This document shows, piece after piece, positions 8,327-16,470 of a DNA stretch of 59,849 bases; position 1 is the first letter of the stretch; each line of letters begins with the position of its first letter. The stretch covers positions 1 to 59,849 of the forward strand of contig NZ_BONX01000006.1 in assembly GCF_016862935.1 (NCBI RefSeq), read 5' to 3'. The notes under the pieces are model-generated. The model was not told the DNA's origin and searched no databases. It worked only from the letters and a program-made list of their open reading frames with translations. Source of the stretch: Plantactinospora mayteni. Lineage in GTDB: Bacteria > Actinomycetota > Actinomycetes > Mycobacteriales > Micromonosporaceae. The translations under genes and the position numbers were made by a program.

Positions 8327-9111
8327 GAGATCGGGCCTCCTGCGACCTTCCGGGTGGGTCGGCGTGGGAATGGGGCGCTGTCGGGAGCGGTGGAGGGCAG
8401 GTCGAGCAGGGGCACGAGCATGTCGAACCGGGCGATGTCCTGGACGACTGCCATTGCCGGTGCCGTTGCGCCGGCAGGGTTGAACCAGACGGCCTGCCAT
8501 CCGGCCTCGGTGGCGCCCCGCACGTCGGTACGCCAGTCATCGCCAAGGTGCAGGATCTCCGTCGGATCAGCGTGTACCTCATCGGCGACAGCGCGGAAGT
8601 AACTGGGATGCGGCTTGGCCACGCCCAGCTCGTCGGAGAAGTACACGCCGTCGACGAGGTCCGCAAGTCCCCGGTATTCGAGGATCGAGCGTACGACCTT
8701 TCCGACGCTGGTCAGCGTGTTCGAGCTGACCACGACCCGGCGGCCCGAATCGTGGAGCTGCCGCAGCACCTCATGGGCGCCCGGCGCCGGTTCCGGACAG
8801 GCCCGCAGGACGGCGTGTGTGTGAACGACGACCAGCACGTCCAGCAAGTCATCCCGGAACGGCACGTCCAGCCGGGCCAACACGTCGGCAATCTGGGCGC
8901 GCGGAGCGAGCTGTTCGCCGTGGTGCCGTTGACGACGCAGGTGCTCTCGGTGCGCGTCGTCGGTCGCTTCCTGTAGTGCTCCGGCGTCCACGGGATGGCC
9001 GAACTCCTCTAGGACGAGCGCGAACTCGCGCAGTCGCCACGCGCGGGCAGCGTCCCGGTCGCCCATGTCGATGAGGGTGCCCCACAGATCGAGGCTGACC
9101 ACGCGGATCAT
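8323..9111 (-). CDS. HAD-superfamily hydrolase (phosphatase)
   Basis: 262 aa with all four HAD motifs: the nucleophile in SLDLWGTLID (Asp8), VVSSNTL (motif II), GVAKPHPSYF (motif III Lys) and LHLGDDWRTDVRGA (motif IV). A helical cap lies between motifs I and II, so it is a subfamily I phosphatase. Such enzymes act on sugar phosphates, nucleotides or phosphoglycolate. The ATG at 9111 makes an ATGA overlap with the epimerase stop; the codons before it are not HAD-like. Confidence 0.85.
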   Translation of the reverse strand: MIRVVSLDLWGTLIDMGDRDAARAWRLREFALVLEEFGHPVDAGALQEATDDAHREHLRRQRHHGEQLAPRAQIADVLARLDVPFRDDLLDVLVVVHTHAVLRACPEPAPGAHEVLRQLHDSGRRVVVSSNTLTSVGKVVRSILEYRGLADLVDGVYFSDELGVAKPHPSYFRAVADEVHADPTEILHLGDDWRTDVRGATEAGWQAVWFNPAGATAPAMAVVQDIARFDMLVPLLDLPSTAPDSAPFPRRPTRKVAGGPIS

Positions 9112-9806
9112 GAGCCGGCCGCCCACAGACCGGCGGCACGCAACCAGTCAACCGTGTCGGCGGGATCGGGTGCCTCGAACACGAGCGAGCCGGCCACGAC
9201 GGCGTGCACGCCGGCCTCAGCGAAGCGGGGAACGGTGTGCCGGCGGATTCCGCCGTCAGCGACGATCCGGATCGCGGCGCGGCGTGGGTGCTGGCTGATC
9301 AGGTGCCGCAGGGCCTGTATCCGCGCTGGCATTTCGGAGCTGGCGTCGGTGCCCTTGCTGCCCAGCGGGGTGCAGATCGCGACAACGGCGTCCACCTGGG
9401 CCAAGTGGTCGACGATGGTGGCGGGGTCGGTGTCGAGCCGCAGTGCCAGCCCCGCTGCCTTGCCGTGACTTCGGATCACGTTGATCGCCTGCGATACGTG
9501 CTCGGTTTCGGCGTGCACGGTGATGAGGTCGGCGCCGGCCTCGGCGAACGCCGGGGCGATGCGGGCAGGATTGTCGACCATGAGGTGGACATGCATTGGT
9601 GTGCTCGTCAGACGCCGCAGCGCCGCGACCACGTCGGGGAAGAACAGCAACTGGTCCACGAAGTGCCCGTCCGCGACGTCGATGTGGAACAGGTCGGCGA
9701 ACGGGGCGGTGCGTCGGACGTCTGTGGCGAGGTCGGTCAGGTCAGCGGACCACAGCGACAGGTCGACCAGCAGGCGGTTGGAGGGGAAACGATTCCAGAA
9801 CGACAT
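9108..9806 (-). CDS. Ribulose-phosphate 3-epimerase-family protein
   Basis: 232 aa TIM barrel. Family motifs are FHIDVADGHFV (metal His and catalytic Asp), HVHLMVDNP, a CTPLGSKGTD loop and VADGGI at the C-terminal phosphate site. The family interconverts ribulose and xylulose 5-phosphates or epimerises allulose 6-phosphate. A housekeeping Rpe would normally be encoded elsewhere, so this copy probably serves the pathway of the island, on a pentose or hexulose phosphate. It overlaps the HAD gene and follows the isomerase-like gene by about 40 bases. Confidence 0.8.
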   Translation of the reverse strand: MSFWNRFPSNRLLVDLSLWSADLTDLATDVRRTAPFADLFHIDVADGHFVDQLLFFPDVVAALRRLTSTPMHVHLMVDNPARIAPAFAEAGADLITVHAETEHVSQAINVIRSHGKAAGLALRLDTDPATIVDHLAQVDAVVAICTPLGSKGTDASSEMPARIQALRHLISQHPRRAAIRIVADGGIRRHTVPRFAEAGVHAVVAGSLVFEAPDPADTVDWLRAAGLWAAGS

Positions 9807-9846
9807 CAGCGATACCTCATGAATGGGGCGGTACCTGGGTGCCTGG

Positions 9847-10734
9847 TCAGGCAGGGATGTACGGGGTGCAGTGGGCCACCGAGCTGAGCAGCGTGGCGCG
9901 CACCTGGTCGTCGTCGTCCTCGAACCGGGGGTAGATCTCCAGCATCACCGGGATGTCGGCCAGCCCAGCGACGTCCAGGCGGGCGGCGAAATCGGCGACG
10001 TCGAAGCGACCCCGCTCGTGCGGCCAGCCCCAGTGCGGGTCACCCTGACGGTCGGTGTTGTCGAGGTGAATCAGCTTGGTGTCGCTGGCGAGAGCGTCGA
10101 GCCAGTCCCCGACGTTCGCGTTCGGCCCGTACAGCGGCTCGTACACGGTGTGGCCGGTGTCCACGGCGAAGCCGAACGGCACCCCGCGCTCGTGCAGGTC
10201 GGCGGCGAGTTGCTTGCACTGGGCGACGTTGTGGGGGATCTCCCGGGCAATCGGGGTGGGTTCGATGAGCAAGTGGTCGAGTCCGGCCTGTCGCACCTGC
10301 CCGCCGATGACGTCGAGGGCGTCCAGCAGGTCCCGGTAGCGCTGCTCACGGTGGACGAAATCGGCGGCGTCACGCACGCTCATTGTGCCGAGGGGGCCAC
10401 CCACGGCGGTGGCGCCCAGCTCGCCGGCCATGAACGCGGCTCGGGTCCACCACGTGATAGCCAGCCGACGGGCGTCCGGGTCCGGGTCCAGCAGTCCGGC
10501 GGGCACGTAGTGAGCCAGTCCGACGAACGCCGAGTGGATGGTGAGCTGCCAGTCGTCGGCAGCCTTACGGACCTGCTCGACGATCCGGGCACGGTCGTCG
10601 GCAGGCCACCACGGGTCGGCCAGGTCGAAGGTGAACTGCACGACGCTGAGGCCGAGGTCTTCCCGGACGAACCGGGCCCAGGCGTGCGGTTCGAGGTAGC
10701 GCTTGACGGCGAAGCACAGGTTGATACCGAGCAC
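9847..10734 (-). CDS. Sugar phosphate isomerase/epimerase-like TIM-barrel protein
   Basis: 295 aa of the AP_endonuc_2 (xylose-isomerase-like) fold. Metal-site features include LIEPTP (Glu), FAVDTGHTV (Asp and His), KLIHLDNTD and VMLEIYPR (Glu). Related enzymes epimerise tagatose or ribulose phosphates, or isomerise erythrulose phosphates. It starts with GTG. With the neighbouring epimerase and cupin, it gives this operon three sugar-isomerising enzymes, more than a base pathway alone would need. Confidence 0.75.
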   Translation of the reverse strand: MLGINLCFAVKRYLEPHAWARFVREDLGLSVVQFTFDLADPWWPADDRARIVEQVRKAADDWQLTIHSAFVGLAHYVPAGLLDPDPDARRLAITWWTRAAFMAGELGATAVGGPLGTMSVRDAADFVHREQRYRDLLDALDVIGGQVRQAGLDHLLIEPTPIAREIPHNVAQCKQLAADLHERGVPFGFAVDTGHTVYEPLYGPNANVGDWLDALASDTKLIHLDNTDRQGDPHWGWPHERGRFDVADFAARLDVAGLADIPVMLEIYPRFEDDDDQVRATLLSSVAHCTPYIPA

Positions 10735-10770
10735 GAGAGGGTCCTCTCCAGGGTTGGTACCGCAACGGGG

Positions 10771-11736
10771 TCAGGGCAGGTCGGTGAACAGGTGCCGGAC
10801 GCGGGTGAGTTGAGTGCCGAACTCCGCGGCTCGCTGGTCGCGTTGCTTCCAGAGCACGGCGAGCCAGCGCAGCGCGCAGGTGCGCTGGCAGGCGCGGAAT
10901 CGTTGTTGTTCCTGTGGCGCGACGCCCAGCTCGGGTAGGAGCGCCTGCCAGATGTCGTCGGGGATCAGTCGGCCGCTGATGTGCTCGATCAGGTCCGCGG
11001 CGTCGAACACCAGGTCGCTGTGGCCGCAGAACTCGAAGTCGACCACCCGGATGGTGTGACCGTCCCACAGCCAGTTGATCAGGTTCGCGTCGCCGCGTGA
11101 GAAGGTGCGGGGTCGCCACTCGCAGGCCACGTCACCATCGCCGCTGCGGCGCCATCGGCCGAGCAGGCCACGCAATTCGATGGTCAGCTCGTCCCGCTCG
11201 TGCTGGAGCAGTTGCACCGCCCATGTGCGGTTGATCCGCTCGACGTAGTGCTCGGCAGAGTCGATACGGGGCAGCCGGGAGAATCCGGCCGTCAGCGGTG
11301 CGGCGTGGATGCGGCGGAGCAGGTCCGGCATCGCGGTGACCGCCGGTACCGGATCAGGCAGGTCGGGAACCGATGTTCCGGGCAGGAGCGTCATGCCGAT
11401 CACCGGCATGGCAGGGTCATCGAGGCACCACAGCGGGCGGGGAATGCCGTCAACGCCCGCGCTGGCGAGCAGCGTGAGAGCGTTCCACTCCCGCTCCAGG
11501 CGGCGTCGTTCGTCGACCCGGTAGACCTTCACGCAGATCGGTGTGGCGTCGGCGTCCGACCACTGGTAGACGTCGTTGTTACGGCCGCCGGCGACGGGAT
11601 CCAGGCCGAGGTCGCGCAACGCCTGCGCCTGATGCTCAGGCTGGTTGATACGTGCGTCGCGCAGCCCGCCCAGTAGCCGCCTTGCTCGGGCGGCTCGGGC
11701 TTGCTCACCCTGGGCGGTTACCAGGTTGTCGATCAT
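10771..11736 (-). CDS. Aminoglycoside phosphotransferase (APH)-family kinase
   Basis: 321 aa protein-kinase-like fold. An N-lobe lysine lies in ICVKVY. The catalytic loop is SRGDANLINW, with Ser-Arg in place of the more common His-Gly, and VVDFEFCGHSD supplies the metal Asp. The family phosphorylates hydroxyls of antibiotics, choline, sugars or homoserine. The ATG at 11736 gives an ATGA overlap with the upstream kinase stop and is preferred to the ATG at 11751. A role in phosphorylating a pathway intermediate, or in self-protection, is equally possible. Confidence 0.75.
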   Translation of the reverse strand: MIDNLVTAQGEQARAARARRLLGGLRDARINQPEHQAQALRDLGLDPVAGGRNNDVYQWSDADATPICVKVYRVDERRRLEREWNALTLLASAGVDGIPRPLWCLDDPAMPVIGMTLLPGTSVPDLPDPVPAVTAMPDLLRRIHAAPLTAGFSRLPRIDSAEHYVERINRTWAVQLLQHERDELTIELRGLLGRWRRSGDGDVACEWRPRTFSRGDANLINWLWDGHTIRVVDFEFCGHSDLVFDAADLIEHISGRLIPDDIWQALLPELGVAPQEQQRFRACQRTCALRWLAVLWKQRDQRAAEFGTQLTRVRHLFTDLP

Positions 11737-12389
11737 GGCAATCTCCGACACAGCTCTTGGTAGACGTGCTCGTGCACCTGCTCGGGGCCGAGGTCGCGGA
11801 CATCGACCGGAATGATGGAGGGGTCGTTCGCGGTGAGCTGTTCGTAGGCGCGGTCGACGTAGCTCAGGTACGACATCTGCTCACCGCTATAACCCAGGCC
11901 AGAGCGTAGGGTCGCGCGGCGGACCGCCGTGGCGACCGGCGGTCGCAGCCACACCACGATGTCGGCCCGTGGGCCGGCGAGCTCCCCCACCGAGCGCAGC
12001 CACGACTCCACGCGAGGTGCGTCGAGGTCCGGATAATCCCGCAGCGCGGTCGCGAGGCTGTAGGCGTACATGGTGTGCACGCCCCGGTCCTCGATGATCA
12101 CGTCGTAGTCCGCCCGCGCCGGCTCGATGGTGGTAGCGACGATCTCAGCGCGGATGGCGGCAGCAAGGAAGCTGTCAGTGAGCAAGTCGCCGTGGCGGCG
12201 GAACGGGTCACCCGAGGACGCGAACAGGGCGTTCAACCGGTCGCCCACGCTGTCGAGTGACAAGGTGGCCAGGTCGGGCACGAGCGCTACCCGCAGTCCT
12301 CGCCGGGTGAGCCGATCGGCCAGCAGGGAACTCTGTGTGGACTTGCCGGAACCTGGAAGTCCTTCGAGGCTAAGCAACATCACGGACAC
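11733..12389 (-). CDS. Second thymidylate-kinase-like P-loop kinase
   Basis: 218 aa, the normal dTMP kinase length. The P-loop is G10-L-P-G-S-G-K-S17; IIEDRGVHTMYAY fits the DRx region, and a lid-like RRATLRSGLGYSG follows. It is diverged from housekeeping Tmk (GLPGSGKS rather than the usual ExDGxGKS). The frame opens with GTG at 12389; an ATG at 12380 is an alternative. It overlaps the regulator stop upstream and the APH gene downstream. The likely substrate is a nucleoside monophosphate or nucleoside made by the pathway. Confidence 0.75.
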   Translation of the reverse strand: MSVMLLSLEGLPGSGKSTQSSLLADRLTRRGLRVALVPDLATLSLDSVGDRLNALFASSGDPFRRHGDLLTDSFLAAAIRAEIVATTIEPARADYDVIIEDRGVHTMYAYSLATALRDYPDLDAPRVESWLRSVGELAGPRADIVVWLRPPVATAVRRATLRSGLGYSGEQMSYLSYVDRAYEQLTANDPSIIPVDVRDLGPEQVHEHVYQELCRRLP

Positions 12390-13797
12390 CCCGGTTGCTC
12401 GCTACAGGTCGGTGCGGCGGAACGCTGGGCGTCGTGATGGTGCCTGTACGAAGCCGTGGCTGGGCGCCGATGACCTGTTCCAGATCGGCGATGGCATCTG
12501 CCACGGCAGGTGTACGTGCCTGCCGGATCAGATACTCGCGCAGGTGCCGCCGGAGGCGCTCGCACCGGCCGGATCGAACCGTGACCAGCAGCGGAGAAAC
12601 GGCTCGCACAGTAGTTGCGGCTTCGTCGACAGCGTCAGTCATGATCTGCGCCTCTGCCAGCACCAGCCCGTAAAACAGCCGCTCCCGGGCGCTCAGCGAT
12701 GAATTCGGGCAGACACGACTCAGCACATCCACGGCACTCCCAAGGAATTCGGCGGCATCGGGGTTCCGGCGTGCCAGCAGAGTCGCCGCGTGGGCCGACT
12801 CGACAGTGAGTCGGTTGCGCTCCGGATGGTCATCGACCATCCGGAGGTGACCAGAAATTACCTGAGCCATCGCAGAGAAATCACGCACATCACCATTGGC
12901 TGCTGCCGCCATAGCGGCACGGGTAAGAAGCCGCGCACGCAGCAGTGTCTCGCCACGTGGACACAGGCCGATGGCGCGGGTGGCTAGTTTCCTGGCTGCC
13001 TCTGGCTGTGGTCCATTGCAGACCACTTCGGCCAACGTGCCCAGCGTGGCAGCGATCCCTACGTGATCGGCGGCGGCATACCTGAGCCGAAGCGCGGACA
13101 ACAGGTATCGCTCGGCGAACCCGTTTCTACCCGCATCAAACTCCATCTCACCAAGCAGGTGAGCGAGGTCAGCAACGACGACCAGTGTGTCGCTTGCTGG
13201 CACCTCAGCGGCGACGGCTGCAAGAGCGGACAACTCGGCCCCGGCGTAGTGCCGCGTGACCCGGTCACTGCCAACCGTTCCGAAAAGCTCACGCAGCCCA
13301 GAGGTGTGGGCGGCTACCAGCGGCAGCAACGGTGTGCTGTCCTCCTGCTCCTCACCAGGCCGCTCCTTCCAGCCCTCACCTGCTGCGGCCTCCACCGCAA
13401 CGGCCAGCTCCATTGAGGTACTCATCCGCAGATGCCCAGCCCGGGAAGCCGCAGCCGCCGTTAGCTCACGAAGCGTCTGGGCCTCACCCTTCACGGATCT
13501 AGCTACGGCCACCATCGGTAGTCTCTCCAGCCGCCCCCCGACCTCGATATCAGGCCAGAGCTGTGACGCGGTGATCGGGACCCCGAGATGGTCGGAAAGC
13601 ACGGCCGCTGCCGCGTATGCCGTGATCGGTCTGGGCCGCCGCCCTTCGCGTAACCACGAATACGGTGTCGTCTGGTGAATCCTGTCCCGCGCCAGTCCCT
13701 GCGCGGACATCCACTCATTGATCTTTGTGGCGAACTGCCGGGGTGTGATCGCCGCCCGGTGAAACGCATCCGCCAGGCCATTCACCTCAGCGTCCAC
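12370..13797 (-). CDS. HTH/TPR-type regulator
   Basis: 475 aa. The N-terminal 70 residues form an XRE-like DNA-binding domain (TPYSWLREGRRPRPITAYAAA), and the remainder is a long array of Ala-rich helical TPR-like repeats from about 150 to 440. This architecture is common in actinomycete regulators embedded in biosynthetic loci, where the TPR part may bind a peptide or metabolite. It lies inside the operon between queE and the kinase, overlapping both (13787-13797 and 12370-12389). It is therefore made with the enzymes it may control. Confidence 0.75.
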   Translation of the reverse strand: MDAEVNGLADAFHRAAITPRQFATKINEWMSAQGLARDRIHQTTPYSWLREGRRPRPITAYAAAAVLSDHLGVPITASQLWPDIEVGGRLERLPMVAVARSVKGEAQTLRELTAAAASRAGHLRMSTSMELAVAVEAAAGEGWKERPGEEQEDSTPLLPLVAAHTSGLRELFGTVGSDRVTRHYAGAELSALAAVAAEVPASDTLVVVADLAHLLGEMEFDAGRNGFAERYLLSALRLRYAAADHVGIAATLGTLAEVVCNGPQPEAARKLATRAIGLCPRGETLLRARLLTRAAMAAAANGDVRDFSAMAQVISGHLRMVDDHPERNRLTVESAHAATLLARRNPDAAEFLGSAVDVLSRVCPNSSLSARERLFYGLVLAEAQIMTDAVDEAATTVRAVSPLLVTVRSGRCERLRRHLREYLIRQARTPAVADAIADLEQVIGAQPRLRTGTITTPSVPPHRPVASNRGVRDVA

Positions 13798-14524
13798 GTT
13801 CGTCTCCCCACAGCAGGATGTGCAGGCGAGGAGTCAGGTTCCACCCACGCTGAATCACCGGCGCCGCAAGCGCCCGCAGGCGTTCCAATACCAGCTCGCC
13901 CGTGGTGCCCTCGGGCATCACCCAGACCGGCCCACCCCAGCCATCACTCCCTGCGCCGATCTGCGTAAGCAACTCGGACACCTCATCCAGATCGGGTGGG
14001 CCGGTAACCACGAACTTCCACACGACCTTGCCGGTATCCCGCAGCGCCCACAGCGGCTTCGGTCGGACTCGCCGGTGCTCTGCTAGGCCCGAATGCGCCA
14101 GCTTCGGCGAGACGTTGAACACCGTCACCAGCTCCACCAGATCCGCTCGCGGCTCCAACGTGCCCGACGTCTCTACCTCGACCCGGCAGCCACCCCCTTC
14201 GGCGGCCAACCGCTGCAGAAAGTTGACCAGCGCCGGCTGTTGAAGCAGCGGCTCCCCGCCGGTGACCACCACCAGGTCAGCCCGCTGCTCCAAAAACGTA
14301 CTGACCAAGTCGTCAACGTCGACCGCACGCCGCTCGGCTGCGAGGTCGAACCGCCCCTTGTCCCACGTGTACGGGGTGTCGCACCAGACGCACGACAAAT
14401 GGCAGCCGGAAAGCCGAACGAACAAGGCACGGCGCCCAAGGCTAGGCCCCTCGCCCTGAACACTTACGAACGTCTCAGCGACCCACAACGTCCGGTCGCC
14501 TGTTCGTGGCAGCAGATCCGTCAC
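13787..14524 (-). CDS. queE: QueE, 7-carboxy-7-deazaguanine synthase
   Basis: 245 aa radical SAM enzyme that contracts 6-carboxytetrahydropterin to 7-carboxy-7-deazaguanine. The cluster motif is C41-HLS-C45-VW-C48, the QueE-type CxxxCxxC. FVSVQGEGPSLG before it and VVVTGGEPLLQQ (SAM-binding GGEP at 89-92) after it are typical. The GTG start at 14524 overlaps the queD stop by four bases. Its product would be the substrate of the QueC-like protein at 3884-4600. Confidence 0.9.
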   Translation of the reverse strand: MTDLLPRTGDRTLWVAETFVSVQGEGPSLGRRALFVRLSGCHLSCVWCDTPYTWDKGRFDLAAERRAVDVDDLVSTFLEQRADLVVVTGGEPLLQQPALVNFLQRLAAEGGGCRVEVETSGTLEPRADLVELVTVFNVSPKLAHSGLAEHRRVRPKPLWALRDTGKVVWKFVVTGPPDLDEVSELLTQIGAGSDGWGGPVWVMPEGTTGELVLERLRALAAPVIQRGWNLTPRLHILLWGDERGR

Positions 14525-15228
14525 GACAGGTCCTTGCGTCGGTATTCAGCCCACGTCGAGGGCGTCTCCGAGACGCGGACCGCAGCCAATCGTACCTTCG
14601 GCAGATGCTCCTCACACCACGCGAACAGATGCTGCGCGAGATTCTCACTCGTGGGCGGGACCGGAAACCACTCGTTCAGATAGCGGTAGTTGAACCCTTC
14701 CTTAAGATAGTTATCCAGGGGAATCAGCATTTCGTCCGCGAAAGCGGTGCCGACATCAGGCGACTCGTCCGGGATGGCAAAGACCTGGTAGGTATGTCCG
14801 TGAACCCGCGAACACTTGTGTGCGTCCCCGAGGCCGGGAAGGTGATGGGCGGCCTCGAATCGTCGTCGCCAGGAGGTCAGAGGAACATCCTCCCAGCCCG
14901 TCCCTCCTTCGGAGACCACCACGCCCGCAAGGGTTACCCCATCCGGCAATTCGAGGTTGGACCTGCACCAACCCAACAAGTGAGTGGCGACATCTCTGCC
15001 GGCCGACATTTCCCCCAGGACCTCGTTGAGATTGCGGTGGTCGAGGGTCGCGTCGATGTAACGTGCGATGACCTTCAACGCACCGAAATCAACGACGAAT
15101 CCCGGCGCGCGTAAGCGGTCGGCCTTGAGACGCGTCACGGCTGTAAACGTGTGGCCGTGCAGTCCGCGGGCAACCGCCGAGACGAGATGGGCTGCGTCGA
15201 ATCGGTGGATCACTCCTATCGAATACAC
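14521..15228 (-). CDS. queD: Two-domain QueD (6-carboxytetrahydropterin synthase), tandem fusion
   Basis: 235 aa, twice the usual length: two QueD/PTPS domains (about 1-118 and 119-235). Each keeps a set of zinc histidines (His14, His24, His26; and His128, His143, His145). Domain 1 has the catalytic Asp-His in LDHRNLNE (Asp63, His64) but Ala20 where the catalytic Cys should be, and no PTSE motif. Domain 2 has the Cys (Cys139 in KCSRVHGH) and PTSEN (192-196), but Asn-Tyr where Asp-His should be (FNYRYLNE). The halves look complementary, so one composite active site is likely. The GTG at 15228 is chosen because AAGGAGG precedes it by seven bases. It heads the operon. Confidence 0.85.
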   Translation of the reverse strand: MYSIGVIHRFDAAHLVSAVARGLHGHTFTAVTRLKADRLRAPGFVVDFGALKVIARYIDATLDHRNLNEVLGEMSAGRDVATHLLGWCRSNLELPDGVTLAGVVVSEGGTGWEDVPLTSWRRRFEAAHHLPGLGDAHKCSRVHGHTYQVFAIPDESPDVGTAFADEMLIPLDNYLKEGFNYRYLNEWFPVPPTSENLAQHLFAWCEEHLPKVRLAAVRVSETPSTWAEYRRKDLS

Positions 15229-15235
15229 CGTTCTG

Positions 15236-15242
15236 CCTCCTT
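15236..15242 (-). promoter_or_regulatory. Strong ribosome binding site deciding the queD start
   Basis: AAGGAGG on the minus strand, seven bases before the GTG at 15228. It rules out an upstream in-frame GTG at 15270 as the main start. Confidence 0.7.
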
Positions 15243-15373
15243 TTTCAAGCAGCGAGGGTACCGTCGGCACCAGTTCCGGCCAGCTCCAGTGATCTCAGAC
15301 TCCGGTAGCGGCATGGGTCCGGCGAATGTAGTAGGGCGGCGGGGTAGGTGCCGCACGGATGAAGCCGGGCGTG

Positions 15374-15574
15374 TTAGGGGGTGGCCGGATATTCGGGGTC
15401 GACTGCGCTGGCTATATACGCAAGTGCGATCAATATGAGGAATAAGGCCAGCCCGGCGGTCAGGAGTCGGGCGAGACGCAGCCGAAACAGCGCCCATGTC
15501 ACGGAGGAGGCGCCGGCCCTGGCTAGTGCGGCGACCAGCAACAGGACGCCGACAATGGCTGACAGTTCGCTCAA
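15374..15574 (-). CDS. Possible small two-helix membrane protein
   Basis: 66 aa with two hydrophobic stretches (AIVGVLLLVAALA near residues 6-18 and LLTAGLALFLILIALAYIA near 37-55) separated by an Arg-rich turn. The start is a TTG without a clear ribosome binding site, and no family is recognised. It lies between the GNAT genes and the queD promoter in the same orientation. It may be genuine or a chance frame. Confidence 0.3.
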   Translation of the reverse strand: MSELSAIVGVLLLVAALARAGASSVTWALFRLRLARLLTAGLALFLILIALAYIASAVDPEYPATP

Positions 15575-15742
15575 CGTCTAATCCTTGTCTGAACGCGAAG
15601 AGATGCACCGGGGGTAGGGCTCGCGGTTTACGAGGTTCACCAGTTCAAGCGGGATCACTGTGGCGCGAGCGCCGTGAACATCGAAGATCCAGGGAGTTCG
15701 TCTGGGTGGCCTGCTTGGGTGAGAGTTGACGGGCGTTTGGGC

Positions 15743-15788
15743 GGTGGCGGACCCGCCCAGAGGGCACCGACGGGGCGGGTCCGCCACC
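15743..15788 (-). terminator. Perfect 16-bp inverted repeat downstream of the GNAT genes
   Basis: Arms at 15743-15758 and 15773-15788 (GGTGGCGGACCCGCCC and its complement) with a 14-base loop. It lies 60-110 bases downstream of the GNAT stop. There is no T-tract, as is common for actinomycete terminators; a binding site is possible. Confidence 0.55.
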
Positions 15789-15849
15789 TGGGGGTTAGGG
15801 CCGTGTCGCCCAGTGGAGGGCGGGTCATGCGGTGGACGACCGGACCGGG

Positions 15850-16470
15850 TTACCGCTGCTGGTTGCTGCAGGGACCTTGTGCGTCCGGCGCCGTTTGGGT
15901 TGGGCGCCACATCGGCGCGATCTGTCCCGCGTCGTCGGGTAGCGCGACGGGGTCTCGGCCGACGAAGCCGTGTTTGGTGAGCAGGCGGATGCCGGCTGGG
16001 CTGATGGCCTGGCTCCAGGCCGGCAGGCTGCCGGGCTCGTGGTGGCGCAGCAACGTGTTCGCGTGGCCCGCGCCCTGGTGGTCGGGGTGGGTGGCGAGGA
16101 AGACGAGGTGGTGGTGTGGCTCGGTGGGACGGGTGCTGTCGAGTAGTTCGTCCAGGATCTGGAAGCGGTGCAGGTGGGGGCCGCAGGCGTTGGTGAGCCG
16201 ACGCTGGTAGTCGACTGGTGCGATGGTCGTGCGGTTGTGGGTGAGCCATACCGCGACGGCGGTGCGGGTGTCGTGGAGGTGGATGTGGCCCCAGAGGAAG
16301 GCGTGCTCGGTCCAGATCCGCGCCCATGCAGTCAGTACAGGTCCGCGGTGGTGCTCGTCGGGGACGAGCCAGGCGCCGAGCGGTTGTGGGTGGAGGGCGG
16401 CGGCGATGAGCGCTGCCGCGTCGCGGATCTCGATGGCACTGGCCCGCACGATCGGCAATACGGTGGTCAC
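15850..16470 (-). CDS. GNAT-family acetyltransferase, divergent
   Basis: 206 aa. The GNAT core is recognisable from HHLVFLATHPDHQGAGHANTLLRHH, in which HQGAGHA replaces the usual Q/RxxGxG/A acetyl-CoA loop. WLVPDE and IWTEHA blocks match the neighbouring GNAT at 16467-17099, so the two are paralogues from a tandem duplication. The GTG at 16470 overlaps the stop of that gene by four bases. The substrate is unknown. Confidence 0.7.
   Translation of the reverse strand: MTTVLPIVRASAIEIRDAAALIAAALHPQPLGAWLVPDEHHRGPVLTAWARIWTEHAFLWGHIHLHDTRTAVAVWLTHNRTTIAPVDYQRRLTNACGPHLHRFQILDELLDSTRPTEPHHHLVFLATHPDHQGAGHANTLLRHHEPGSLPAWSQAISPAGIRLLTKHGFVGRDPVALPDDAGQIAPMWRPTQTAPDAQGPCSNQQR

Noticed and set aside
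9823-10938. 371-codon rightward frame opposite the sugar isomerase gene
   Set aside because: Same antisense GC artefact; the minus strand has a clear TIM-barrel protein and overlapping neighbours.
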